Positions 1 to 6,935 are shown, numbered from the stretch's first letter. The stretch is DNA of 8,492 nt from JALYNX01 sp044867525 (GCA_044867525.1 JBIOVB010000048.1:1-8492); one strand, 5' to 3'. The notes: generated by a model from the letters alone, not told the origin. Made by a program: numbers and translations.

Positions 1-45
1 CGAGAACGGCGCGAGAAAAGCCAATGTGTCGGGCAGAATCCCCCA

Positions 46-969
46 ATGCAGAACGTCGTCGAGCGATTGATCAACCTCCTGATCTACCTTCTCGAGTCCA
101 CGACCCCGGTCACCGCCGAAGACGTTCGCTTCACCGTCGCCGGCTACGGGGAACAGAGCGACGACGCATTCCATCGCATGTTCGAGCGAGACAAGGAGGT
201 GCTGCGGCGCCTGGGCGTCCCCCTCAAGATGCTCCCAATGGACGCCTTCGAGGTCGAGCACGGGTACATCGTCGAGCCCGATGAGTATGCGATGGCCGAC
301 CCCGAGCTCACCGAAGAGGAGAGGATGGCGTTGTCACTGGCCGCCCGCATGGTCCGCCTGGGAGGCGGCAATGCCGGTGCCGAAGGATTGGTCAAGCTGG
401 GCGGGGTGCAGCGGGGAGCGGGCCTCGAGCCCATGGGCGCCGACCTCGGCCCCGAGTCGGAGATCCTGGGCGAGCTGTTCCGGGCGATCACCGAGCGACG
501 CCGGATCGGGTTCGACTACCACGGGGGGCGGAGGAGTCTCGACCCCTATGGCCTGGCCCACCGCCGGGGCCACTGGTACCTCGCGGGTGCAATGTCGGAG
601 GGAGAGCGCGTGTTCCGCGTCGACCGCCTCAGCGGCCTCGAGGTTGCCGACCCGGCGGGTTCCTTCGAGGTGCCCAAACGATTCGACATCAGGACCGTGC
701 TCGCCTCCCAGCCGTGGGATGTCGGATCGGAGCCGACCGTCCTCGCCGAGGTCAGCTTCGATCCCGATGTCGCCTGGTGGGCCGCCCGCACCCTCGGCCT
801 CTCCTTTGCCGATGACGGCCCCCTGCAGGCCACGGTGCCCGTGACCAACCGGGATGCCTTCATCGGCTGGGTGCTCAGCTTCGGCCCGTCGGCAGAGGTG
901 CTCTCACCACCCGAGTTGCGGGGGGAGATCCGAGGCCGGATCGAGTCGGCGATGTCAGGTGTCACATGA
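46..969 (+). CDS. pafB: PafB-like WYL-domain transcriptional regulator
   Basis: This 307-aa protein is recognised as PafB. In mycobacteria PafB pairs with PafC to activate LexA-independent DNA-damage response genes. The N-terminus (VERLINLLIYLLE, then VTAEDVRFTVAGY and FERDKEVLRRLGVP, about residues 5-60) is the typical PafB winged-helix region. The WYL domain lies at about residues 140-215, with W177-Y178-L179 and the conserved FRVDRL segment after it; the rest fits a WCX-type C-terminal domain. I chose the ATG at 46 because the family homology begins there. The frame is open to the window edge but has no ATG, GTG or TTG further upstream, and there is no strong Shine-Dalgarno sequence. The usual upstream neighbour pafA is outside the window; the first 45 bases may hold the tail of an upstream gene, since another frame stays open to a TGA at 68-70. 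The gene overlaps pafC by 4 nt, which suggests coupled translation of the two partners. Function is inferred from the family and the synteny. Confidence 0.93.
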   Translation: MQNVVERLINLLIYLLESTTPVTAEDVRFTVAGYGEQSDDAFHRMFERDKEVLRRLGVPLKMLPMDAFEVEHGYIVEPDEYAMADPELTEEERMALSLAARMVRLGGGNAGAEGLVKLGGVQRGAGLEPMGADLGPESEILGELFRAITERRRIGFDYHGGRRSLDPYGLAHRRGHWYLAGAMSEGERVFRVDRLSGLEVADPAGSFEVPKRFDIRTVLASQPWDVGSEPTVLAEVSFDPDVAWWAARTLGLSFADDGPLQATVPVTNRDAFIGWVLSFGPSAEVLSPPELRGEIRGRIESAMSGVT

Positions 970-1895
970 CGAGCAGGAGGACCGTCGGCCGCCTGTCCCG
1001 GATTCTGTCGCTGATCCCATACGTTCTCTCCAGGAGCGGCGTGGAGGTGAAGGAGATCCTGGAGCGATTCGACTACACCGAGGCGGAGCTGATCCGTGAT
1101 CTGAACACCGTCTTCGTGTGCGGCCTCCCCGGATACGGCCCCGGTGACCTGATGGAAGCGTTCATCGACGACAACGAGGTCGTGATCGACGCCGCCGACT
1201 ACTTCGCCAGGGCGCCTCGCCTCACGCCGGCCGAGGCGCTCGGGCTGCTCGCGGCCGGACTCACAATCACCGGGTCCGGCCAGGGGAGCCCCGAGCTCTC
1301 GTCGGCGGTGGACAAGTTGAGCCGGGTTGTCATGGGAGATGGCGCCGATGCGATCTCGATCGAGATCGGCTCCGGGATGGAGACCTTGGACCGGCTCCGT
1401 GAGGCGGTGACGGATCAGAAAGTGGTTCGAATCCGGTACCGGTCCCTGAGCAAGGAGACCGAGACCGAGCGGGACATCGAGCCCTGGTCGGTGTTCACCA
1501 CCCTCGGGAATTGGTACGTGCAGGGCCACTGCCGCATGGTGGACGCGGAAAGGGTGTTCCGGGTGGATCGGATCCGCTCGGCAGAGACCCTCGACGATGA
1601 ATTCGAACGGCCGGAGGGGATCACGCGGGCCGTAGTCACCTACTCACCATCCGACGACGACGTCGTCTGCAAGATCGCCCTCGGCCCCGAGGCACGGTGG
1701 GTCCTCGAGTACTACCCGGTGGCGGTCGTCTCCGAAGGCGCGGAGGAAACTGTCATCAGCTTCTCCTCACCGGAGGCTCAAATCCCGGCTCGCCTGCTTC
1801 TCCGTCTCGGGGCTTCGGCGACGCTCGTGGCGGGGGACGAGGTCAGAAAAGCGGTCAGGGATATGGGCCAGAGCCTGCTGGAAAAGTACCGATAG
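966..1895 (+). CDS. pafC: PafC-like WYL-domain transcriptional regulator
   Basis: This 309-aa protein is a paralogue of its upstream neighbour and is recognised as PafC, the second subunit of the PafBC activator. The N-terminus has the PafC pattern: VGRLSRILSLIPYVLS, then a winged helix, then VCGLPGYGPGDL at about residues 51-62, followed by LTPAEALGLLAAG. The WYL domain is present, but its signature reads W183-Y184-V185 rather than WYL; the downstream RVFRVDRIRSAE segment matches PafB's RVFRVDRLSGLE closely. The start ATG at 966 overlaps the pafB stop (ATGA), with a weak AGG at 957-959 upstream. The stop is the TAG at 1893-1895, inside a repeat-like sequence. WYL domains in this pair are thought to sense nucleic acid, probably single-stranded DNA. 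Family assignment is firm; target genes in this organism cannot be seen here. Confidence 0.93.
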   Translation: MTSRRTVGRLSRILSLIPYVLSRSGVEVKEILERFDYTEAELIRDLNTVFVCGLPGYGPGDLMEAFIDDNEVVIDAADYFARAPRLTPAEALGLLAAGLTITGSGQGSPELSSAVDKLSRVVMGDGADAISIEIGSGMETLDRLREAVTDQKVVRIRYRSLSKETETERDIEPWSVFTTLGNWYVQGHCRMVDAERVFRVDRIRSAETLDDEFERPEGITRAVVTYSPSDDDVVCKIALGPEARWVLEYYPVAVVSEGAEETVISFSSPEAQIPARLLLRLGASATLVAGDEVRKAVRDMGQSLLEKYR

Positions 1896-1918
1896 GGTCG
1901 ATCGACCTACCGATCGGG
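1887..1918. repeat. Imperfect direct repeat flanking a 12-bp palindrome
   Basis: TACCGATAGGG (1887-1897) and TACCGATCGGG (1908-1918) match at 10 of 11 positions and start 21 bp apart, about two helical turns. Between and partly within them is the perfect palindrome GGTCGATCGACC (1896-1907), and an 8-bp palindrome CCGATCGG lies at 1910-1917. The arrangement overlaps the pafC stop codon and lies about 60-90 bp ahead of the zinc-ribbon gene. It could be an operator or simply chance in GC-rich sequence. The palindrome has no room for a good RNA loop, so it is a poor terminator candidate. Confidence 0.4.
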
Positions 1919-1968
1919 CTTCAGAAACGCGCCGCAACTGCCGATCACCCATCCAGATATGGGAGACC

Positions 1969-1973
1969 GGAGA
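1969..1973 (+). promoter_or_regulatory. Ribosome binding site deciding the zinc-ribbon gene start
   Basis: GGAGA lies 6 nt before the ATG at 1980. The in-frame ATG at 1959 has no comparable site, so 1980 is preferred. Confidence 0.6.
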
Positions 1974-1979
1974 ACAGGG

Positions 1980-2270
1980 ATGACAACCATCAAGACAACG
2001 TGTGCCAGATGCGGTGACATCCACCTGACCCCCGACGACGTAGCGCTGGAATTGCGTCCCGGAGGACGAGAGGGTGACTACCGATTCAAGTGCCCGACGT
2101 GCACAGTGCAACAGCGGCGCCCTGCGAACTCCAGGGTGGTCAGTGTCCTTCTGGCGACCGGCGTGACGTTCGAGGTTGTCAATCCCGATCCGATCACCGA
2201 GGGGGAAATCGAGGCGTTCGCAGCCGCCCTCGAGGCAGAGCCGGATCCGTTCCGCCTTCTGGCCGGCTGA
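1980..2270 (+). CDS. Small zinc-ribbon protein, function unknown
   Basis: This gene encodes a 96-aa protein with two CxxC knuckles, C8-x2-C11 (TCARCGD) and C38-x2-C41 (FKCPTC), 26 residues apart. This spacing is typical of a structural zinc ribbon. Between the knuckles is a short segment with a DVALEL strand. After the second knuckle the chain turns acidic (DPITEGEIEAFAAALEAEPDPF), which suggests a short helix. There is no membrane segment or signal peptide. The start at 1980 is chosen because of the GGAGA site and because the cysteine domain begins just after it; starting at 1959 would add seven residues (MGDRRTG) without a ribosome site. It sits alone between pafC (84-nt gap) and a terminator, so it is either a short last gene of the pafBC unit or separately transcribed. 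I recall similar small zinc-ribbon hypotheticals in Actinobacteria, but no named function. Nucleic-acid or protein binding is only a guess. Confidence 0.8.
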   Translation: MTTIKTTCARCGDIHLTPDDVALELRPGGREGDYRFKCPTCTVQQRRPANSRVVSVLLATGVTFEVVNPDPITEGEIEAFAAALEAEPDPFRLLAG

Positions 2271-2322
2271 AGCGCAACGATCAAAGTCCGACGGGCGCCA
2301 TGGGCACGGTGCTCCTCGTTCT

Positions 2323-2360
2323 GGAAGGTGGCGACTCGTAGGGTCGCCACCTTCTGCTTT
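2323..2360 (+). terminator. Probable intrinsic terminator after the zinc-ribbon gene
   Basis: A perfect 12-bp inverted repeat, GAAGGTGGCGAC (2324-2335) and GTCGCCACCTTC (2343-2354), is separated by a 7-nt loop. G-U pairs could lengthen the stem by one or two. The tail TGCTTTCTG has only a short T run, as is common in high-GC actinobacterial terminators. It lies 53 bases after the zinc-ribbon stop codon and 35 bases before tatB, so it separates the two transcription units. Confidence 0.75.
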
Positions 2361-2406
2361 CTGGGCGGCCGACCTTTACCATCCTCGCCATGATCCAAGG
2401 TGGCGA
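2325..2406 (+). repeat. Hairpin arm repeated at the tatB start
   Basis: The 10-mer AAGGTGGCGA in the left arm of the hairpin (2325-2334) occurs again exactly at 2397-2406, within codons 3-6 of tatB. The right arm TCGCCACCTT (2344-2353) can therefore pair with either copy. In a read-through transcript the second pairing would enclose the tatB start codon in a 43-nt loop. The repeat is seen directly; a regulatory role is only inference. Confidence 0.45.
2377..2382 (+). promoter_or_regulatory. Possible -10 box of a leaderless tatB promoter
   Basis: TACCAT fits the TAnnnT pattern and ends 7 nt before the tatB ATG, which would place the transcription start at or next to the start codon. No Shine-Dalgarno sequence precedes this ATG, which agrees with a leaderless mRNA. 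No convincing -35 box is visible (the region falls on the terminator tail). Confidence 0.4.
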
Positions 2407-2776
2407 GATCGTCATCATCCTCGTGCTGGCCCTGATCGTCCTCGGCCCGAAGCGGCTGCCAGAAGTCGCCCGCAAGTTGGGTGCGTGGACGGCCGAGCTG
2501 AGGGCGGCGGCCAGGGACATTCGCCACGGTCTGGAGGCTGAAGTCGCCGACCTGAAGGATGTTGGTGACGAGATCAAGGCAGCGGGCCAGGAACTCAAGA
2601 AGCCGCTCGACGAGCTGAAGCAGCCTCTCGACGAGGTGAAGAAGGACATCGGATCCGCGGGGACCGGTGGTCTGGACTGGACCGGTCCCAAACCGGTGTC
2701 CGGCCCGACACCGGCGGACGCGATGAGGGATCTCGAGGAGATCGAGAAGGGCGCCGAGGGAGACGACTCGGCGTGA
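2390..2776 (+). CDS. tatB: Twin-arginine translocase subunit, TatA/TatB family (TatB-like)
   Basis: This 128-aa protein has one N-terminal membrane helix (about residues 6-18, with E6 near its start), then the hinge L18-G19-P20-K21-R22-L23-P24. A long amphipathic and charged helix follows (about residues 25-90, with the repeat-like PLDELKQPLDEVKKD near 78-92), and a Pro/Gly-rich acidic tail ends the protein. The hinge and GAWTAELRAAARDI resemble E. coli TatB (LGPQRLP, then GWIRALRS) more than TatA, which usually has FGxKKLP; the length also fits TatB better than the 60-90 aa typical of TatA. By position it corresponds to the gene named tatA in mycobacteria, so tatA is a fair alternative name. 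In the Tat system TatB forms the signal-peptide receptor with TatC. The gene follows a terminator, probably has its own promoter, and overlaps tatC by 4 nt. Confidence 0.88.
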   Translation: MIQGGEIVIILVLALIVLGPKRLPEVARKLGAWTAELRAAARDIRHGLEAEVADLKDVGDEIKAAGQELKKPLDELKQPLDEVKKDIGSAGTGGLDWTGPKPVSGPTPADAMRDLEEIEKGAEGDDSA

Positions 2777-3486
2777 GCGGCGGCCAGCCGCAATCGATCC
2801 TGGCCCATCTCGAAGAGCTTCGGTGGAGGCTGGTCCGCATCGCCATCGCGGTCGTGGTCGGGGGGGCAATCGCGTTCGTGTTCGCCGACCAGCTGCGCGA
2901 GGTGTTGGAGTACCCCTTCCACGTGGCCGCGCCCCTGTCGTCCTTCCAGGTGCTCGACCCCGGCGAGCAGTTCGGAGTCCTGATGCGAATCGGCCTCTTC
3001 GGAGGGGTCATCCTCGCCAGCCCGATCATCCTCTACCAGCTGTGGGCGTTCATCAACCCGGCGCTGACCACGACGGAACGGAATTGGGCTGTCCCTGTGG
3101 TGGCTGCGTTGGTGGTGTTGTTCGTCGGAGGGGTCTTCTTCGGGTATTGGACCCTTCCCCGAGGGCTTGCCTTTCTGTTGGGCATCTTCCCCGACGTCAG
3201 CAACGACCTGCGGATTGGCTCGTACTACTCGTTCACTCTTCGCTATCTGCTCGCATTTGGGCTGACCTTTCTCTATCCAGTGTTCCTGTTCGCGGCTGCG
3301 GCCGTGGGCGTGGTCAGCTCCGCCCAGTTGGCGAGGGGGCGACGGTGGGCGCTGATGATCATCGTCATCGCCGCAGCCCTGATCACGCCCAGTGGCGACG
3401 CCTTCACTCTTCTCGTCCTCTCGGCGCCCCTCTATCTGATGTACGAGGCGACGTACTGGCTGATCCGTCTCGTGCTGAAGAAATGA
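2773..3486 (+). CDS. tatC: Sec-independent protein translocase subunit TatC
   Basis: This 237-aa integral membrane protein is the core receptor of the Tat pathway, which exports folded proteins with twin-arginine signals. It carries the cytoplasmic N-terminal signature H12-L13-E14-E15-L16-R17, with E15 matching the signal-binding glutamate of E. coli TatC. Y47-P48 is in the first periplasmic loop, and E102 in ALTTTERNW corresponds to E. coli E103. ITPSGD precedes the last helix, followed by PLYLMYE. Six membrane segments can be placed at about 20-38, 72-93, 105-126, 153-178, 190-207 and 209-230. The length is usual for the family. The start is the GTG at 2773, overlapping the tatB stop (GTGA), with a GAGGGAGA purine run ending about 10 nt upstream. 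The 4-nt overlap at both ends points to translational coupling with tatB and helY. Confidence 0.96.
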   Translation: MSGGQPQSILAHLEELRWRLVRIAIAVVVGGAIAFVFADQLREVLEYPFHVAAPLSSFQVLDPGEQFGVLMRIGLFGGVILASPIILYQLWAFINPALTTTERNWAVPVVAALVVLFVGGVFFGYWTLPRGLAFLLGIFPDVSNDLRIGSYYSFTLRYLLAFGLTFLYPVFLFAAAAVGVVSSAQLARGRRWALMIIVIAAALITPSGDAFTLLVLSAPLYLMYEATYWLIRLVLKK

Positions 3487-6032
3487 GCGGAGATCCACTC
3501 GAGGCCTTCTGGGCTGGTCTGGACTTCGCCCCCGACGACTTCCAAAGGGAGGCGGGCCGGGCGATCGCCGAGGGGTACTCGGTGGTGGTCACCGCCCCAA
3601 CCGGGTCGGGGAAGACCCTGGTGGCCGAGGCTGCGATATTCCTGGCCCTGGCCGCGGGGCGCCGCGCCTTCTACACCACGCCGATCAAGGCACTCTCAAA
3701 TCAAAAGTACTCGGACCTGATCGCAGCGTATGGCCCGGAGCGGGTCGGTCTCCTAACCGGCGACAACGTGATCAACGGAGATGCCGAGATCGTGGTCATG
3801 ACCACAGAGGTGCTGCGGAACATGATCTACGCCGAGAGCAAGCGTGTGGAGTCGGTGGGGATCGTCATCCTCGACGAGGTGCACTACCTCCAGGACCGGA
3901 CCCGGGGAGCGGTCTGGGAGGAGGTGATCATCCATTGTGCGCAACACGTGCAGATGGTGTGCCTCTCGGCGACCGTCTCCAACAACCAGGAGTTCGCCGC
4001 CTGGGTGGGGGAACGGAGGGGCCCGACGCGATTGGTGGCCACCGACCATCGTCCGGTGCCGCTGGAGTCCATGTACATGATCAAGGACAAGATGGGCTCA
4101 CAAACGCTCCACCTCCTGCCGACGTTCGTCCGCAAAGACGGCAGGACCCGGCCCAATCCGCGAATCGAGCACATGCTCGGCCTGGAACGGGGGAGAAGGA
4201 AGCGGTTCAAGACGCCGAATCGGACCGAGACGGTGGAGCGGCTGGCGGCCGATGGGATGCTCCCGGCGATCTACTTCATCTTCAGCAGGCAGGGATGCGA
4301 CGCGGCGACACACCGGCTCCTCGATTCCGGGGTGCGGCTGACCGACTCCACGGAACGGGCCGCGATCCGGCGGGTGGCCGAGGAGCGGACCGACCACCTG
4401 GAGGATGAGGACCTCGTGGTCCTCGGCTATGACCGGTGGCTGGCCGGGCTCGAGGCGGGCCTGGCTCCCCACCATGCCGGGTTGGTGCCTGCCTTCAAAG
4501 AGACCGTGGAGGAGCTGTTCGAAGCCGGCCTGATCAAGGTGGTGTTCGCCACGGAGACGCTGGCGTTGGGGATCAACATGCCCGCCAAGTCGGTGGTGCT
4601 GGAGAGCCTCTCCAAGTTCAACGGGGAGTCACACGAGTTGATGCGCCCCGGTGACTACACCCAACTCACGGGGCGGGCCGGGCGACGGGGTATCGATGTC
4701 GAGGGATACGGGGTGCTCCTCCACTCGCCGTTCGTGAGATTCGACAACGTCGCCGAGATCGCCTCGATCGGGGCCCACCCACTTCGGTCGAGCTTCCGGC
4801 CGACCTACAACATGACCGCAAACCTGGTGGCGAACTACGCCCAGCCCCATGCCGAGCAGCTCCTGGAGGCGTCGTTTGCCAGCTTCCAGAGGGAGGGCGA
4901 CCGGGTGACAGCCGACAGGGCGATCGGCGCCCTCGAGGAGCAACTGGACCGGGAGGAGAGCCAAGCGAGATGTGAACGCGGGGATGTCGGGGATTATTTG
5001 GCGCTCCTCGAGTCCTCACAACCGGAGGCCCACAACGACCGCATCGCATCGAACCTGAACAGCGGGCAAGTGGTCGATGTGTCGGGCGGGCCCAGAGACG
5101 GGCGCTACCTCGTCCTCCGACGGCTGGCTCGCAAGGACGACGGAGCCCGCTATCTCGTGCTTTCCACGTCGGGGCGGGTATCGACCCTCGGGTACCGGGA
5201 TGTCGTAGCCGGAAGCGTGGTGTCGGGGGTGATCGAGCTGCCATCCGGGTTCCGCCCCAGGGACCGGCGCTTCATCCAGGACACGATGCGGCTCTTGCGC
5301 AAGCTCCCGCCGCAGGCGTCGAACCGAGATCCCCTTGTGCCACGGGTGATAGACCATCCGGTTGCCGGTTGCCCTGACGCCGCCCGGCACCTGGCGGCCC
5401 AGCGGCGGGCACTCCGGATCAGGCGGCGCCTCGAACAGGAACGGGGCAGCCTCCGGGCCTCGGGCCATGGCCTGGTCGAGGAGTTCAGATCGATTCAGGG
5501 GCTGCTCGCGGATCTCGCCTACATGGACGGCTGGCGGCTAACCCCTCGCGGGGAGCGGCTGCGGGGCATCTACAACGAGTCCGACCTGCTGGTCACCGAG
5601 TCGTTGGAACGGGGGATGTTCCACGGGTTGGAGCCCGCTGATCTCGCCGCGCTGGTCTCGGTGTTCGTCTACGAGCCCCGCACCGACACCACCTCCGTCG
5701 CCGAGTTCCCCACTCCCGTGCTCGGTGAGCGATGGGAAGACCTCGATCGTTTGTGGAAGGAGTTGGTGGAGTCGGAACGGGGACGACGCCTGACTCCCAC
5801 CAGGCGGCCCGATCCTGGCTTCGGCGTCCTCGCCCATCAGTGGGCGTCTGGTGTCGACTTCGAGGACCTGGCGACCAGGGGAATGGCACCGGGTGACTTC
5901 GTCCGGGTTTCCCGCCAGCTCGTCGACCTGCTCAAGCAGATGCGTGACGTCGCACCGGAGTTGCGGGATACCGCCCTGCTCGCCGTTCGGGCCGTCGACC
6001 GTGGGGTGGTCGCCGCCCAGGGGATTGCCTGA
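3483..6032 (+). CDS. helY: HelY-type Ski2-like DEVH-box helicase
   Basis: This 849-aa protein is a superfamily 2 helicase of the Ski2/Mtr4 group. Motifs in order are: FAPDDFQREA (Q-like, residues 15-24); APTGSGKT (Walker A, 38-45); TTPIKALSNQKY (65-76); MTTEVLRN (106-113); D131-E132-V133-H134; S162-A163-T164; YFIFSRQGCD (264-273); FATETLALGINMP (355-367); and QLTGRAGRRG (394-403). A beta-rich segment at about 520-610 (GQVVDVSGG, RYLVLS, GRVSTLGYRDV) resembles the KOW/arch part of Mtr4-like enzymes. The C-terminus from about 672 (LADLAYMDGWRLTPRGERL, then LAALVSVFVYEPR) is a DSHCT domain. The frame stays open upstream through tatC, but homology starts at the ATG at 3483, which overlaps the tatC stop (ATGA). 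ATP-dependent RNA unwinding is known for the family; the substrate of bacterial HelY is not well settled. Confidence 0.95.
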   Translation: MSGDPLEAFWAGLDFAPDDFQREAGRAIAEGYSVVVTAPTGSGKTLVAEAAIFLALAAGRRAFYTTPIKALSNQKYSDLIAAYGPERVGLLTGDNVINGDAEIVVMTTEVLRNMIYAESKRVESVGIVILDEVHYLQDRTRGAVWEEVIIHCAQHVQMVCLSATVSNNQEFAAWVGERRGPTRLVATDHRPVPLESMYMIKDKMGSQTLHLLPTFVRKDGRTRPNPRIEHMLGLERGRRKRFKTPNRTETVERLAADGMLPAIYFIFSRQGCDAATHRLLDSGVRLTDSTERAAIRRVAEERTDHLEDEDLVVLGYDRWLAGLEAGLAPHHAGLVPAFKETVEELFEAGLIKVVFATETLALGINMPAKSVVLESLSKFNGESHELMRPGDYTQLTGRAGRRGIDVEGYGVLLHSPFVRFDNVAEIASIGAHPLRSSFRPTYNMTANLVANYAQPHAEQLLEASFASFQREGDRVTADRAIGALEEQLDREESQARCERGDVGDYLALLESSQPEAHNDRIASNLNSGQVVDVSGGPRDGRYLVLRRLARKDDGARYLVLSTSGRVSTLGYRDVVAGSVVSGVIELPSGFRPRDRRFIQDTMRLLRKLPPQASNRDPLVPRVIDHPVAGCPDAARHLAAQRRALRIRRRLEQERGSLRASGHGLVEEFRSIQGLLADLAYMDGWRLTPRGERLRGIYNESDLLVTESLERGMFHGLEPADLAALVSVFVYEPRTDTTSVAEFPTPVLGERWEDLDRLWKELVESERGRRLTPTRRPDPGFGVLAHQWASGVDFEDLATRGMAPGDFVRVSRQLVDLLKQMRDVAPELRDTALLAVRAVDRGVVAAQGIA
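6019..6024 (+). promoter_or_regulatory. Ribosome binding site of the lipid kinase gene
   Basis: AGGGGA lies 7 nt before the ATG at 6032, inside the last codons of helY. It supports that start and coupled translation. Confidence 0.65.
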
Positions 6033-6916
6033 TGGCGAAATGGCTGGTGGCGGTCAACAGCAAGGCCGGCCGGTCATCGACCTCGCCGGAGTCGATCGAG
6101 GAGATCTTGCGGCCGATCGGGCTCGACTTCGAGATGACCGCCCCTGGATCACAGGAGGAGATGGCGTCGGCTCTTGTCGCCGGTGCCCGGCGGGGAATCA
6201 CCCATTTCGCGTTGGCCGGAGGGGATGGGACGGTGAACCTGGCGGCCAACGCGCTTCTGCCCCTTGGCTTGGAACGGCCCCCGATCATCGGGGTCCTGCC
6301 GGTGGGCACCGGGTGCGACCTCCTGAGAACGTTCGGGCTGCCCCAAGACGTGGCCGGAGCCGCCCAGCACCTGGTTACCGAGGACACATACGACATCGAC
6401 GTTGGCCTGTTGGAAGGGGAGTGGGGAAGCCGGTATTTCGTGAACGTGGCTCAGGCCGGCGTTGGTGCGGCCGCCGCCGAGACTGCGGCCAGGATCCCAC
6501 GGGGTTGGGGCCCTGTTCGCTATCCGATGGCTTTCCTGGGCCGACTCCCCCGCTTTCCTCAGGCAAACGTCACGCTGACCACCGAGCGGCGTGTTATCGA
6601 ATCAGAGGCGTTGGCGGTCATCTTTGCCAATGCCCAGTTCTTCGCTGGCGGCTGGAACGTCGCTCCGAAGGCGACCATGGTCGATGGCGTCTTCGACATT
6701 CAGGTCTTCAACTGCGGCAAGGCGCAGGCCCCGGCCCTGGTCCCCAAGATCGTCAAAGGCACGCATCTCACCGATCCGGCAGTGCGACGGCTGTCCGCGG
6801 CGGAGTTCACCCTGGTCACGGGACCGGTCTGGCCGGTCGAAGCCGATGGTGACCCGATCGGGAATACGACGGTGAAAGGGCGTGTTTTCCGGGCCGCGAT
6901 CAGTCTCAAGATCTGA
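6032..6916 (+). CDS. Diacylglycerol/lipid kinase family protein (YegS/DgkB type)
   Basis: This 294-aa protein has the DAGK catalytic fold. N9-S10-K11-A12-G13 stands in the usual NPxAG position. G63-G64-D65-G66-T67-V68-N69 is the ATP-binding GGDGT(V/I)NE-type loop, followed by LPVGTGCDLLRTFGLP at about 89-104. The second domain has FVNVAQAGVG (136-145), N200-A201-Q202-F203-F204-A205-G206-G207 and V217-D218-G219. Near the end, ADGDP at 271-275 stands where most relatives have DGEP, a conservative change. Enzymes of this family phosphorylate diacylglycerol or related lipid alcohols with ATP at the inner membrane face, returning them to phospholipid synthesis; sphingosine-like or other lipid substrates also occur, so the substrate is open. 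The start codon overlaps the helY stop by 1 nt (TGATG) and has a good ribosome site. It is the last gene of the tat-helY run. Confidence 0.9.
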   Translation: MAKWLVAVNSKAGRSSTSPESIEEILRPIGLDFEMTAPGSQEEMASALVAGARRGITHFALAGGDGTVNLAANALLPLGLERPPIIGVLPVGTGCDLLRTFGLPQDVAGAAQHLVTEDTYDIDVGLLEGEWGSRYFVNVAQAGVGAAAAETAARIPRGWGPVRYPMAFLGRLPRFPQANVTLTTERRVIESEALAVIFANAQFFAGGWNVAPKATMVDGVFDIQVFNCGKAQAPALVPKIVKGTHLTDPAVRRLSAAEFTLVTGPVWPVEADGDPIGNTTVKGRVFRAAISLKI

Positions 6917-6929
6917 GCCTCGCCCGACT

Positions 6930-6935
6930 TATACT
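6930..6935 (+). promoter_or_regulatory. -10 box upstream of the DUF4193-type gene
   Basis: TATACT differs from the sigma-70/SigA consensus TATAAT at one position and stands out in a GC-rich gap. It lies 34 nt before the ATG at 6970, giving a leader of about 28 nt. No good -35 box is found 16-18 nt upstream, a region that lies at the end of the lipid kinase gene. Confidence 0.6.

Noticed and set aside
24..284. Plus-strand open frame of 86 codons at the window start
   Set aside because: Arg-rich out-of-frame translation of pafB without any recognisable motif.
331..339. TTGTCACTG resembling the PafBC-dependent promoter motif
   Set aside because: It lies inside pafB coding sequence, differs from the motif by one base and has no -10 box at the expected distance.
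546..1529. Long minus-strand open frame (327 codons) opposite pafB and pafC
   Set aside because: It spans two well-recognised genes on the other strand, shows no known motif and is explained by the high GC content removing stop codons.
2823..3482. Upstream in-frame extension of the helicase through tatC
   Set aside because: The translated stretch is Arg/Pro-rich without helicase homology, and the ATG at 3483 overlapping the tatC stop begins exactly where family similarity starts.
2281..3498. Minus-strand open frame of 405 codons opposite tatB and tatC
   Set aside because: It is antisense to two clear tat genes, has low-complexity charged composition and crosses the terminator; a shadow frame.
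6902..6916. Short inverted repeat CTCA/TGAG around the lipid kinase stop
   Set aside because: A 4-bp stem with no T run is too weak to call a terminator.
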